Assembly: GCA_964416175.1 (NCBI GenBank)
Contig: CAYQDF010000055.1
Location: 1 to 20,323, forward strand
Source of the DNA: CAYQDF01 sp964416175
GTDB lineage: Bacteria > Chloroflexota > Anaerolineae > Anaerolineales > UBA4823
Length of the DNA: 20,323 nucleotides
Direction of reading: 5' to 3'
Position 1 is the first letter of the stretch; each line of letters starts with the position of its first letter. This document shows positions 8,317-15,632 of the stretch, piece after piece. The notes beneath the pieces were generated by a model. It had not been told where the DNA came from. It did no database searches and saw nothing but the letters and a program-made list of their open reading frames with translations. The translations under genes and the position numbers were made by a program.

Positions 8317-8356
8317 CGAAGACACCAAGTAAGCGAATGACTGCTTGGTGGCTTCG
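8317..8356. promoter_or_regulatory. Imperfect hairpin between permease and binding-protein genes
   Basis: Arms CGAAGACACCAAG (8317-8329) and CTTGGTGGCTTCG (8344-8356) pair over 13 positions with one mismatch, around a 14-nt loop. It lies in the 251-nt space between the binding-protein stop and the first permease start, downstream of the stronger hairpin at 8424-8456. No T tract follows on either strand. The sequence resembles an intergenic repeat fragment, but no second copy is in the window. Confidence 0.5.
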
Positions 8357-8423
8357 GGTCTTGGTGGTGGCTCGTTTCCGAAGAATAAAGTGAAAGGGCA
8401 ATGTGCTCAGCGAGTTAGTTGGA

Positions 8424-8456
8424 GATAGGGGCAAGGAACTTTACCTTGCCCCTATC
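8424..8456 (-). promoter_or_regulatory. Perfect 13-bp stem-loop after the binding-protein gene
   Basis: GATAGGGGCAAGG (8424-8436) and CCTTGCCCCTATC (8444-8456) are exact reverse complements with a 7-nt loop. The stem begins about 22 nt after the stop codon of the binding-protein gene on the minus strand. No T tract follows, so it is more likely an mRNA-stabilising or partially terminating element than a simple intrinsic terminator. In many ABC importer operons such structures raise binding-protein mRNA over permease mRNA; that role here is inference. Confidence 0.7.
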
Positions 8457-8478
8457 CATTACTGGGTCCGCGTCAGCG

Positions 8479-11073
8479 CTATGGCGCTGTCACGAATTCC
8501 AACGATGCGAAGGTGGGTACAGCCACGACAAGCGGGACCACAGCGACCTCGATCCTGTTGGCGCCCGCTTCGAGGTTCGACGTGACGTCCGCGGGGATGG
8601 TGGCGGAGTACTGCCCGTCCGCTGAGACGTCAGCGACGGACTCGTACACCACTTCGCCAGTGGCGTCGTACAGGAGCACCTTCACTTCCTTGATCTGATC
8701 TGCCGGGTAGGGCTGATCTTTGAAAGTGACGAAGACGTCAAAGACGGCTTCCTGCCCGATGGTGACCTGGCCGGGGCCATCCAGCTCGACCGTCGCGACC
8801 TTTGGCTCACCAAAGGTTGACCAACGATTGGCGAGGTCCGGGTAGTCCGGGTTGCGCAACAGCGAGCCTGTCTTTTCAGTCAGGAAGACCTTGCCCAGGG
8901 TGTACACGCCGGTGCCGACCCAGAAGTGGCCGCGGTCCGCGTACCAGGCAGCCAGGTTGGCATAGCGAGCAGCGGCTTCCTCTGGAGTGACGTACTGGCT
9001 CATCGTCGGAGCATAGGGGATGTACGACTCCTCCGTTGCCTGGGTGAGGTAGGTGTTCAGGATCTCCAGGCTCGGGCCGCCGATCAGGTTCGTCCATTCC
9101 ACGCCTGCAGCGTCGGCCTTGTCAGCCGAGTAAGCCAGCTCGCCATTCTCCTCGGCCAGGTTCCCGATCGCGATCACGTGCCAGGGAGCCTCGCCGTAGA
9201 CGTAGTTGGGCCAGTAGTCGGCGGTCGCCACGTGCACCTCGGCGTCCAGCTGGAACTGGTCGGTGTAAAACTCGAAGACGTACGGGTCCGTGGAGACGAC
9301 GCGCATGCCCTTGAAGACCGACATGAAGGACTCCAGGTTGGGGGCCTGGGATTCATCGTAGATCGGGCTGTCTGCCTTGCCCTGGTCGAAGATCATGATC
9401 AGGCGCATGATGAAGTCTGCCGGGCTGAAGTTGCTGCCGTCGTGCCACTTGACCTTTTCGTACAGGTCAGCCGGGTAGGTCAACACGGTCTTGGTCTTGG
9501 CGGTCCGGGTCTCGCCCAGCTCGTCGAGGGTGATGAAGACCTGGTTGACCGGGTCCCAATCGACCCAGGCATCGCCGGGGACTTCGATGGAAGGAACGGT
9601 CTCGACGTTGACCCAGTCGAGGGTCTTGCCCATCGGGGTGCCTTCCTCAACGGTCACCGTGGCGCTCTCCAGCCGCAGCGGGTGATACAGGCCGGTGTAG
9701 GGGTCAGCCATCACGCTGGCGACGGTCATCGTGCCGCGCTGCATGGAGGCGTCGAAGGCCCAGTTGCTGCCGGCCACCGGGTTCCACGGATCGACGAACA
9801 GATCCGGCTGGCCCCAGTTCATGCGGCCGCCTTCGCGGTCGACGAAGCGCAGGGTGTAAGGCCAGATCTGGGAGCCGTCAACACCAGCAGCCAGGTCGTA
9901 GGCCACCTCGACGTTCTGGTTGAAGGGGGCGAAGCCCTTGCCGTCGATCAGCCAGGTCCGGTAGCACTCCGTCAGCTCCATCTCCAGGGCGCGGGCGAAG
10001 GCTTCCTTGCGCTCATCCAGGTTGCTGAAGCGGTTGAACGCCAGGTCATCCGCCAAAGTCAGGAATTCCTCGCTGGGTGCGTAGGCCTGCCACAGCGGCG
10101 AGAAGGAGTAGGCGCTGGCGGGCGAGCAGAAGAACTGGAAGTTGTCGCCCTGGTCGCGGTCGATCACGGTCGCGCTCCAGGCGCCGGTGTACAGGTGCCA
10201 CAGGCCGTCAGCCGGATTGCCTGCCACCCACAGCGGGGAGGCTTCCGAAGATGTCTTGTACTGGCGGTCCACGGTGAAGCCGATGCTTTCGAGCTCATTG
10301 GCGACATAATCACCGATCGGGACGCGCGTGCCGTCGCTGTCGGTTCGGATGAGGAAGATCAGGGTGACGGGTTCGCCGTTGAACGTCCACTTGCCGTCGA
10401 CCATCTCGGCGCCCATGGCTTCCATCTCTTCCGTGATCACCTGGGTCGCCATTTCTTTATTGTAGGCGTACTTGTTCTCCAAACGGCGGACGACTGCAGC
10501 CTGGTCCGCATAGTCGGGGAACTGGGTGGTGATCGAGAAGAACTTGGGGAGGGCGCCGCCGGCGTAGACTTCCTGGTTGATGAAGTCGCGGTCCACCAGC
10601 CAGTTCATCGCCTCGCGCACTCTTGCGGATGCGAAGGGATTCAGCGCGCCGGTCGATTCCTCGAACACTGGGCCAACGGGGTTATAGGTCAGCTCGTAGT
10701 AGAGGCCATTGGACGTCGAGTACTTCAGTCCGGCCTCCTGGATCGCCGGCAGGTCCGCCGATGAGAGCTGGGAGGCGTAGATGTCGATGGCGCCGGCCTG
10801 GAGCTGGGTCACCTCAGACCCACCAGCGATCACCGAGAAGACGACCTCGTCCAGCCAGGCGCCGGTGCGCGTGGTCGGGATTGGGGTCGGCGTTACCTCG
10901 ACGATCTGGGTCACTTCGACCGTTTGAATTACTTCGACGGTTTCGACGACTTCCTCGCCGGGCACCTCGACGGTCGTTACGACGGTGACCGTTTCAGGGG
11001 CGCAGGCTGCCAATACCATGCTCGCCAGGATCAGCAGGCTGGTGACAACGAGCGCCTTTTGTCGGATTTTCAT
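8479..11073 (-). CDS. Lipoprotein peptide-type substrate-binding protein, apparently circularly permuted
   Basis: Captures the importer's substrate outside the membrane. It is 864 residues, against about 500-600 for the family. The signal ends in the lipobox LAAC (Cys24). Residues about 28-60 form a Val/Thr/Glu repeat linker (TVEV units). Residues about 75-410 look like the second half of SBP_bac_5: DEVVFSVIAGG, LQAGAIDIYA, then SARVREAMNWLVDRDFI and the C-terminal lobe. Residues about 425-745 look like the family's first half: FVDPWNPVAGSNW, DPYTGLYHPLRLE, the hallmark VKWHDGSNFSPADF (541-554), then GTGVYTL and LLRNPDY (720-744). Residues about 760-864 resemble a beta-sandwich. The ribosome site AGGAGGAG (11077-11084) is strong. 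The start is secure and so is the family; the substrate is unknown. Confidence 0.92.
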   Translation of the reverse strand: MKIRQKALVVTSLLILASMVLAACAPETVTVVTTVEVPGEEVVETVEVIQTVEVTQIVEVTPTPIPTTRTGAWLDEVVFSVIAGGSEVTQLQAGAIDIYASQLSSADLPAIQEAGLKYSTSNGLYYELTYNPVGPVFEESTGALNPFASARVREAMNWLVDRDFINQEVYAGGALPKFFSITTQFPDYADQAAVVRRLENKYAYNKEMATQVITEEMEAMGAEMVDGKWTFNGEPVTLIFLIRTDSDGTRVPIGDYVANELESIGFTVDRQYKTSSEASPLWVAGNPADGLWHLYTGAWSATVIDRDQGDNFQFFCSPASAYSFSPLWQAYAPSEEFLTLADDLAFNRFSNLDERKEAFARALEMELTECYRTWLIDGKGFAPFNQNVEVAYDLAAGVDGSQIWPYTLRFVDREGGRMNWGQPDLFVDPWNPVAGSNWAFDASMQRGTMTVASVMADPYTGLYHPLRLESATVTVEEGTPMGKTLDWVNVETVPSIEVPGDAWVDWDPVNQVFITLDELGETRTAKTKTVLTYPADLYEKVKWHDGSNFSPADFIMRLIMIFDQGKADSPIYDESQAPNLESFMSVFKGMRVVSTDPYVFEFYTDQFQLDAEVHVATADYWPNYVYGEAPWHVIAIGNLAEENGELAYSADKADAAGVEWTNLIGGPSLEILNTYLTQATEESYIPYAPTMSQYVTPEEAAARYANLAAWYADRGHFWVGTGVYTLGKVFLTEKTGSLLRNPDYPDLANRWSTFGEPKVATVELDGPGQVTIGQEAVFDVFVTFKDQPYPADQIKEVKVLLYDATGEVVYESVADVSADGQYSATIPADVTSNLEAGANRIEVAVVPLVVAVPTFASLEFVTAP

Positions 11074-11237
11074 TTTCTCCTCCTAAAGATGAAATTGATT
11101 GGTTGTGAATTTGATACGTGGTTCATAGGGGGTTATGCGAACTGTTCGTGTTTTCGGGCGAGCACCTCCTTATGTAATCATCGATCTGCTGCTAGGTAAA
11201 CGTACAAGTCAGAGTCACGAATCGACTCGGCAGCCCG

Positions 11238-11267
11238 ATTATCTTACCATAATTTGTACCTTGCGAA
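11238..11267 (-). promoter_or_regulatory. Candidate promoter of the ABC importer operon
   Basis: On the minus strand TTCGCA (plus 11262-11267) lies 18 nt upstream of GATAAT (plus 11238-11243), matching the sigma70 consensus at four and five of six positions. The overlapping TGGTAAGAT also fits an extended -10. Transcription would start near 11231, giving a leader of about 160 nt before the binding-protein ATG. That leader contains an orphan TAAGGAGGTG (11163-11172) and a CGAAC-T-GTTCG palindrome (11138-11148). Confidence 0.45.
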
Positions 11268-11323
11268 CCGCTCGACTGCGCACCATATCCCGGATGGCAT
11301 TGGTGGCCCGGCTTGCCTTAAAA

Positions 11324-11596
11324 CTAGGTCGCGACATAAGGGGCAGCTGCGAGCCTGAACTGCCAGACAACGGATTGAGTCAAGAACGCCTGGAATCCCT
11401 CCCGTTGAACAGGTAAATAGAGCTGGCTGGCGAGGAGCAGGTCCATAATGGAGAACCCGCCAGCCGGTGGGTTTTGAACCTCCTCGCCTGCCAAGGCTGC
11501 ATTCAGCAGCCGTTCACGACCACCTGCTGGGAGAGGATGTTCAGCAACGTAATTCTTTAGTCGGCAACCGAGGTAATGATCCAGCTCGTCGTCCAT
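11324..11596 (-). CDS. 90-residue protein of unknown function downstream of an ECF sigma factor
   Basis: Starts MDDELDHYLGCRLKNYV 23 nt after the sigma-factor stop, with GAGG seven nt before the ATG, so it is likely real and co-transcribed. The N-terminal third is charged and probably helical. A Gly/Pro-rich middle (LPAGGRERLLNAAL, then NPPAGG) leads to a hydrophobic but not membrane-length C-terminal part (IMDLLLASQLYL, FQAFLTQSVVWQFRLAA). I recognise no domain: no zinc-binding HxxxCxxC anti-sigma motif and no clear membrane helix. Position next to an ECF sigma factor suggests a partner or regulator; this is inference from context only. A truncated remnant of a longer anti-sigma protein is an alternative. 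Confidence 0.7.
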   Translation of the reverse strand: MDDELDHYLGCRLKNYVAEHPLPAGGRERLLNAALAGEEVQNPPAGGFSIMDLLLASQLYLPVQREGFQAFLTQSVVWQFRLAAAPYVAT

Positions 11597-11619
11597 TCAA
11601 TCCTCAAACTCACATCGTT

Positions 11620-12210
11620 TCAGGTCACATCCAGCAATTCTGCAGATCGAGAAATGGACAATCCAAGATTCTTCTTGAGGGCCAGCCTTCCATAATGCAG
11701 GCGCGACTTGACAGTACCCACCGGTATTTCAAGGATTTCTGCGATTTCATTCAGGGAGAGGTCGTCGACGTAATACAAGGCAACGACGATCCGTTGGGCG
11801 AGGGGCAGCTTCCCGAGAGCCTGCTGCACCCGGCGCGTGTCGTCATCCTTTTCCATCAGCTGGTGGGGAGTCTGCCGCATGCTCGCCCCAAGCCAGTCGG
11901 TGATCTCTTCGAGGGAGTGGGACCATTTGTAGTGCCGTTTGACCCAGGTGTACGCCAGGTTGGTTGTGACGCGGTATAACCATGGTTCCAGCGGACGATC
12001 CGCGTCAACCCGCCCTGCGAAGCGGTGCAGGCGTAGAAAGACATCCTGAAGCAGATCTCCAGCGGCATCAGGATCATTACAAATAGCCAAGGCGGTCCGA
12101 TAAACCAAATGGCGGTGCCGGTCATACACCACGCCCAGCGCATCGAGACTGCCTTGTTGAATTTCGAGAATCAAATCACGATCGCTTAAATCAACCAGTG
12201 AACCAGTCAT
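11620..12210 (-). CDS. ECF-type RNA polymerase sigma factor
   Basis: A sigma70-family factor of the two-domain ECF type, 196 residues, directing RNA polymerase to a regulon not visible here. Region 2 spans about residues 24-90 (VYDRHRHLVYRTAL, then DAAGDLLQDVFLRLHRF and PWLYRVTTNLAYTWVKR). Region 4 spans about 131-181 (LPLAQRIVVALYYVDDLSLNEIAEIL, with the helix-turn-helix IPVGTVKSRLHYGRLALKK). The start ATG follows a weak AGAAG-like site but is the only sensible one. A strong promoter lies upstream. It is followed by a 90-residue unknown protein rather than a recognisable anti-sigma factor, so how its activity is controlled is open. Confidence 0.94.
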   Translation of the reverse strand: MTGSLVDLSDRDLILEIQQGSLDALGVVYDRHRHLVYRTALAICNDPDAAGDLLQDVFLRLHRFAGRVDADRPLEPWLYRVTTNLAYTWVKRHYKWSHSLEEITDWLGASMRQTPHQLMEKDDDTRRVQQALGKLPLAQRIVVALYYVDDLSLNEIAEILEIPVGTVKSRLHYGRLALKKNLGLSISRSAELLDVT

Positions 12211-12267
12211 GACCAGGCGCTTCTAATTTAAATACTCATAGAGGCAGGAAAAGTTCATTCAGCCATT

Positions 12268-12295
12268 ATTTTATACACAAAATGCTATCCGTCAA
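12268..12295 (-). promoter_or_regulatory. Sigma70-like promoter of the ECF sigma gene
   Basis: On the minus strand TTGACG (plus 12290-12295) is 16 nt upstream of TAAAAT (plus 12268-12273), matching the housekeeping consensus at five of six positions in each box. Transcription would begin near 12260, about 50 nt before the sigma-factor ATG. It lies 25 nt past the rsgA stop, so the sigma gene need not depend on read-through. Confidence 0.65.
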
Positions 12296-12319
12296 TCCTG
12301 TTAATTGGATTTGTAGACC

Positions 12320-13246
12320 CTAATTTTCTCCCAGGCGCAATCGGCGGTAGGATTCGTAACGTTCCGAATCTATTCGCTTTTTTTCGACAGCAGCGAGCAC
12401 CGCGCAACCCGGTTCGTGAAGGTGGGTGCAGTCGCTGAACTGGCACATAGCGACCAGGGGCCTGATCTCCCGGAAATATCCGTCGAGTTCTTCCGGTTCG
12501 ATGTCCCACAAGGCCATCGCTTTCATGCCGGGAGTGTCCGCAACGTAGCCCCCTCCTTCGAGCGGGAACATTGCGGAGGAGACTGTGGCGTGCCGCCCCT
12601 TGCCGGTCGCCGTGCTGGTCCTTTTGATCTCCAGTCCCAATCCTGGCTGGATCGCGTTGAGCAGACTGGATTTGCCTGTGCCGGACGGACCGGTCAGGGC
12701 GGATATCTTGCCTCGCAAACAACTCTTGAGCCTGATGATCCCGATTTTCTCTTTTGCCGAAGTGAAAATCACCGGATAATCGATCGCGCGATAGCGGGAA
12801 AACATTTCCCTGGCGCGTCGGATCCCAACCAGGTCGATCTTATTCGCCACGATGATCGCAGGAACCTTTTGCTTTTCCGCACTGACGAGGAAGCGGTCTA
12901 ACATCCGGAAGCGTGGTTCCGGGTCGGCGCAGGCAAATACAAACAGGATTTGATCGGGATTGGCAATGATAACCTGTTCGTACACGCCGCGGGGAGTGGG
13001 AGCCAGGCGGGATATCTTCTGGAGGCGAGGTTCGACCTGTTCGATTATGCCCTCCCCTTCGTTTAAGGGACGCACTTTGACCCTGTCTCCGATGGCGGCC
13101 AGATCCCCCGTTTTATTTCCGCGCTTTAGCCGCCCCCTCAGTTTGCAAACCAGGACACCGGCTTCGGTCTGCACCTTAAAGAATCCTGATTGTGAGCTGA
13201 TGATCAGACCGGATAAAAGCTCGCGTTCCAACTGGACAACGGTCAT
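12320..13246 (-). CDS. rsgA: Ribosome small-subunit GTPase RsgA (YjeQ family)
   Basis: Late 30S-subunit maturation GTPase, 308 residues. An N-terminal OB-fold region (about 10-75) precedes a GTPase domain with the family's circularly permuted motif order: G4 NKID (135-138) and G5 TSAK (162-165) come before G1 GPSGTGKS (186-193) and G3 DTPG (237-240). The C-terminal zinc site is C-x4-C-x-H-x5-C (Cys268, Cys273, His275, Cys281, in DCTHLHEPGCAV). All key residues are present. The ATG at 13246 has no clear ribosome site. The gene follows the penicillin-binding protein gene by 100 nt on the same strand. Confidence 0.96.
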   Translation of the reverse strand: MTVVQLERELLSGLIISSQSGFFKVQTEAGVLVCKLRGRLKRGNKTGDLAAIGDRVKVRPLNEGEGIIEQVEPRLQKISRLAPTPRGVYEQVIIANPDQILFVFACADPEPRFRMLDRFLVSAEKQKVPAIIVANKIDLVGIRRAREMFSRYRAIDYPVIFTSAKEKIGIIRLKSCLRGKISALTGPSGTGKSSLLNAIQPGLGLEIKRTSTATGKGRHATVSSAMFPLEGGGYVADTPGMKAMALWDIEPEELDGYFREIRPLVAMCQFSDCTHLHEPGCAVLAAVEKKRIDSERYESYRRLRLGEN

Positions 13247-13346
13247 GCAATGGATAGGCTGAATTCGATCCGAAGTATTCCTTGAGGTCCGGGGTGATCT
13301 CGGACTGCCGCCGACTTGCCAGAATTCGTTAAACCATGACTTTACG

Positions 13347-15545
13347 TTATGGCTCTGGGGTTTCCGTCAGTTCTGGGGTTGGGGTTTTCCACAATCCAGG
13401 CTGGATTTCCCAGGGGAAGGGATCGCGCCGTCCGAAGAAGTACAACTGCAAGAGGCCTTTGAACACCGGCGCGGCCATTTCTGAACCTTCCCCAGCGTTC
13501 TCCAGGATCACCACGGCGGCGATGTCTGGCCGGTCTTCCCGGCCTTCGAAGGTGTAGCCAGTAAACCAGGCATGCGGGTCGCGCGGCGTGTCCTGAGCGG
13601 TGCCGGTCTTGCCTGCCAGATCGATGGGAAAATTGGCGAACACGTGGCGCGCGGTGCCGCGGCTGTTCTCGACCACACTCACCATGGCGTCCTGGATGAC
13701 CTTCAGATTCGCGGAGCTGACCGGCAGTGTGCCGCGCACTTCCGGCGAGAAGGTGTAGACGGGATCACCATCGGGCGGCGCGATGCGTTCGACCACCTGG
13801 GGGCGGTAAAGCGTGCCGCCGTTCCCAACGGCGGCGATGAAATCCACCACCTGCAAAGGCGTGACCTGCATGGCACCCTGGCCGAGGGCCAGGTTGGCAG
13901 CATCCAGCGGGCTTTCGGGGTCCGGCATTTGTCCTTCAGCCTCGACCACCTGTTCGATCCCGGTCGCCTCGCCAAGGCCGAACGCCCGCGCCATCTCTGA
14001 GACCGCGGTTGTCAGGTCCTGTAGGTAGAGGTCGCTACCGATGTGGGCGAAGTAAGGATTGCAGGAACGCATCAGCCCCTCCGGAAGAGTCAGCGGGCCG
14101 CTTGGCGGCAGTTCCTTCTCGAATGTCCAGTCGTAAATGGTGACTCCGGTCAGCTCGGTGAAGGCGTGCTGGCAGTCGTAAACCGTCTCAGCGGTGTACA
14201 GTCCACTCTCCAGGGCGGCGGCCATGGTGATGATCTTGAACACCGAGCCGAGGGGGTACTGACCTTGCGTCGCCCGGTTGAGCAACGGGGTGGTGTCCTG
14301 GTTAAAGAGGTCAGTGAGGGCGTAGCTGCTGTTGAAGTTTCCCGGCTCGAACAGGTTTGGGTCGAAACCGGGGGAGGAAGCCATGGCAAGCACCCGACCG
14401 GTGTTCAATTCCATGATCACTGCTGCGCCGCGGAAACCTTCGAGAGCTTTCTGGACGCCGAGCTGCAGTTCCTTTTCCAGCGTGGTATAAATCGCCTGGG
14501 CGGGCGCGGGAGAGCTCTCGGCGAGCTTGGTGACAACCAGGCCGTTGGCATCTACCACGTAGAGCGCGCCGCCGCGCTTCCCGGCCAGGTATTGTTCCCC
14601 CCATCTTTCCAGACCTGCCATACCGACCCTTTCGTCCTGTCGGTACCCCAACCGTTTGTACGCTTCAACTTCTTCTGCCGGGATCGAAGCCACGTAACCA
14701 ACAACGTGAGGCGCGATGCCTCCATCAAAGTAATACCGCGACCGAAAAGGCTGCATCACCAAACCGGATAATCCAGAGAGGATCCCGGCGCGCTGCTGGA
14801 CAGCGTCAGCGGCGACCGCCATCAGCGGGAGGTACCAACCAGCTCCGGTGGGGAAATCCTCGTACCTGGCCTTGATCGTTTCGGGGAAGATCCCTGTCAG
14901 GCGCCACAATTCTGTGAGCAGCTGGTCTTCCTGATCTTCGTCGATCTGATCGGGGAAGATCCCCAGGGCTGTCGCGTCGGCCTGCGCGACCAGGGCCAAC
15001 CCCTCTCTATCGTAAATATTGGCGCGGGAGGGAATCAGGTAGTCCATCCTCAGAGTGTTCCCGCCGCTCAATTCAGGCAGGATGAGCGCCGGATCCCAAA
15101 CAATCCGCCACGCTCCGTCTTCAAGATTCAAATTCATCGTTGTATCGCGCTGGATGTCGCCCACCAGTGCGCTATGCAGGATCACCCGGTAGGAGGCCTG
15201 GGCAGAGCGGGTCTGGGTCAGGGAGGACAACGTCTGAGTTTCCACGCTGCGCATGGCAGATTCGGCAGCGACGTTCCGGTAGATCGCCTCGAATTCCTCC
15301 TGGGAGGTGGCATCCTGGCTCAGCGGAGTGAGCATTGCGTACATCCTGGCGTAGTCTTCATTTTCCCAGGCTTCCAGGTACGCTTCGACGGTCTCCTCTA
15401 CGTCGGGAGCCTGAGTGGTGTTGATGCCAGGGCTTGGGAGGGTGTGCGTGGCGGCCAGGGTTGGTGTCGCCGGATTGGACGGTCCTCCGCAGGCAGCGAG
15501 GATAAAAGTCGAACAAGCAAGGACGAACCAGTGAAGTATTTTCAT
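13347..15545 (-). CDS. Class B penicillin-binding protein, lipid-anchored, MecA-type N-terminal domain
   Basis: A transpeptidase that cross-links peptidoglycan on the outer face of the membrane; 732 residues. The N-terminus is a lipoprotein signal with lipobox LAAC (Cys19) followed by a Pro/Thr-rich linker, instead of the usual single membrane anchor. Residues about 47-155 match the NTF2-like MecA N-terminal domain. Residues about 165-330 form the PBP dimerisation region (RANIYDREGLALV, then PHVVGYVASI). The transpeptidase domain has all three motifs: S434-V-F-K437, S494-C-N496 and K646-T-G648. It lies between maf and rsgA on one strand. The closest functional class, by domain order, is PBP2/MecA-like; which wall-synthesis machine it serves is not shown. 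Confidence 0.94.
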   Translation of the reverse strand: MKILHWFVLACSTFILAACGGPSNPATPTLAATHTLPSPGINTTQAPDVEETVEAYLEAWENEDYARMYAMLTPLSQDATSQEEFEAIYRNVAAESAMRSVETQTLSSLTQTRSAQASYRVILHSALVGDIQRDTTMNLNLEDGAWRIVWDPALILPELSGGNTLRMDYLIPSRANIYDREGLALVAQADATALGIFPDQIDEDQEDQLLTELWRLTGIFPETIKARYEDFPTGAGWYLPLMAVAADAVQQRAGILSGLSGLVMQPFRSRYYFDGGIAPHVVGYVASIPAEEVEAYKRLGYRQDERVGMAGLERWGEQYLAGKRGGALYVVDANGLVVTKLAESSPAPAQAIYTTLEKELQLGVQKALEGFRGAAVIMELNTGRVLAMASSPGFDPNLFEPGNFNSSYALTDLFNQDTTPLLNRATQGQYPLGSVFKIITMAAALESGLYTAETVYDCQHAFTELTGVTIYDWTFEKELPPSGPLTLPEGLMRSCNPYFAHIGSDLYLQDLTTAVSEMARAFGLGEATGIEQVVEAEGQMPDPESPLDAANLALGQGAMQVTPLQVVDFIAAVGNGGTLYRPQVVERIAPPDGDPVYTFSPEVRGTLPVSSANLKVIQDAMVSVVENSRGTARHVFANFPIDLAGKTGTAQDTPRDPHAWFTGYTFEGREDRPDIAAVVILENAGEGSEMAAPVFKGLLQLYFFGRRDPFPWEIQPGLWKTPTPELTETPEP

Positions 15546-15598
15546 ATTTACCCGAGTACGTTGCAGGCGTTACCGCACAACGCCCGAGAGCCGGTTTG

Positions 15599-15604
15599 AT
15601 TCTA
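15599..15604 (-). promoter_or_regulatory. Weak -10 candidate upstream of the penicillin-binding protein gene
   Basis: TAGAAT on the minus strand, one base from consensus, about 55 nt before the PBP start. No -35 box of good quality is seen at the right distance, so read-through from maf is equally possible. Confidence 0.25.
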
Positions 15605-15632
15605 CCTTACTTCATCTGACCAGGAGCCAATA

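Noticed and set aside
8926..10764. A 612-codon open frame on the plus strand opposite the binding-protein gene
   Set aside because: It has no ribosome site, no recognisable domain and a Val/Gly/Arg/Asp-skewed composition typical of the antisense of a GC-rich gene. The minus-strand gene has a lipobox, a strong ribosome site and family motifs.
11138..11148. LexA-type SOS box (CGAAC-N4-GTTCG)
   Set aside because: The half-sites are right but the spacer is 1 nt instead of 4, and a peptide importer is not an SOS gene.
12320..13246. Permuted GTPase motifs in RsgA as a novelty
   Set aside because: G4-G5-G1-G3 order is the known, normal layout of the RsgA/YjeQ family.
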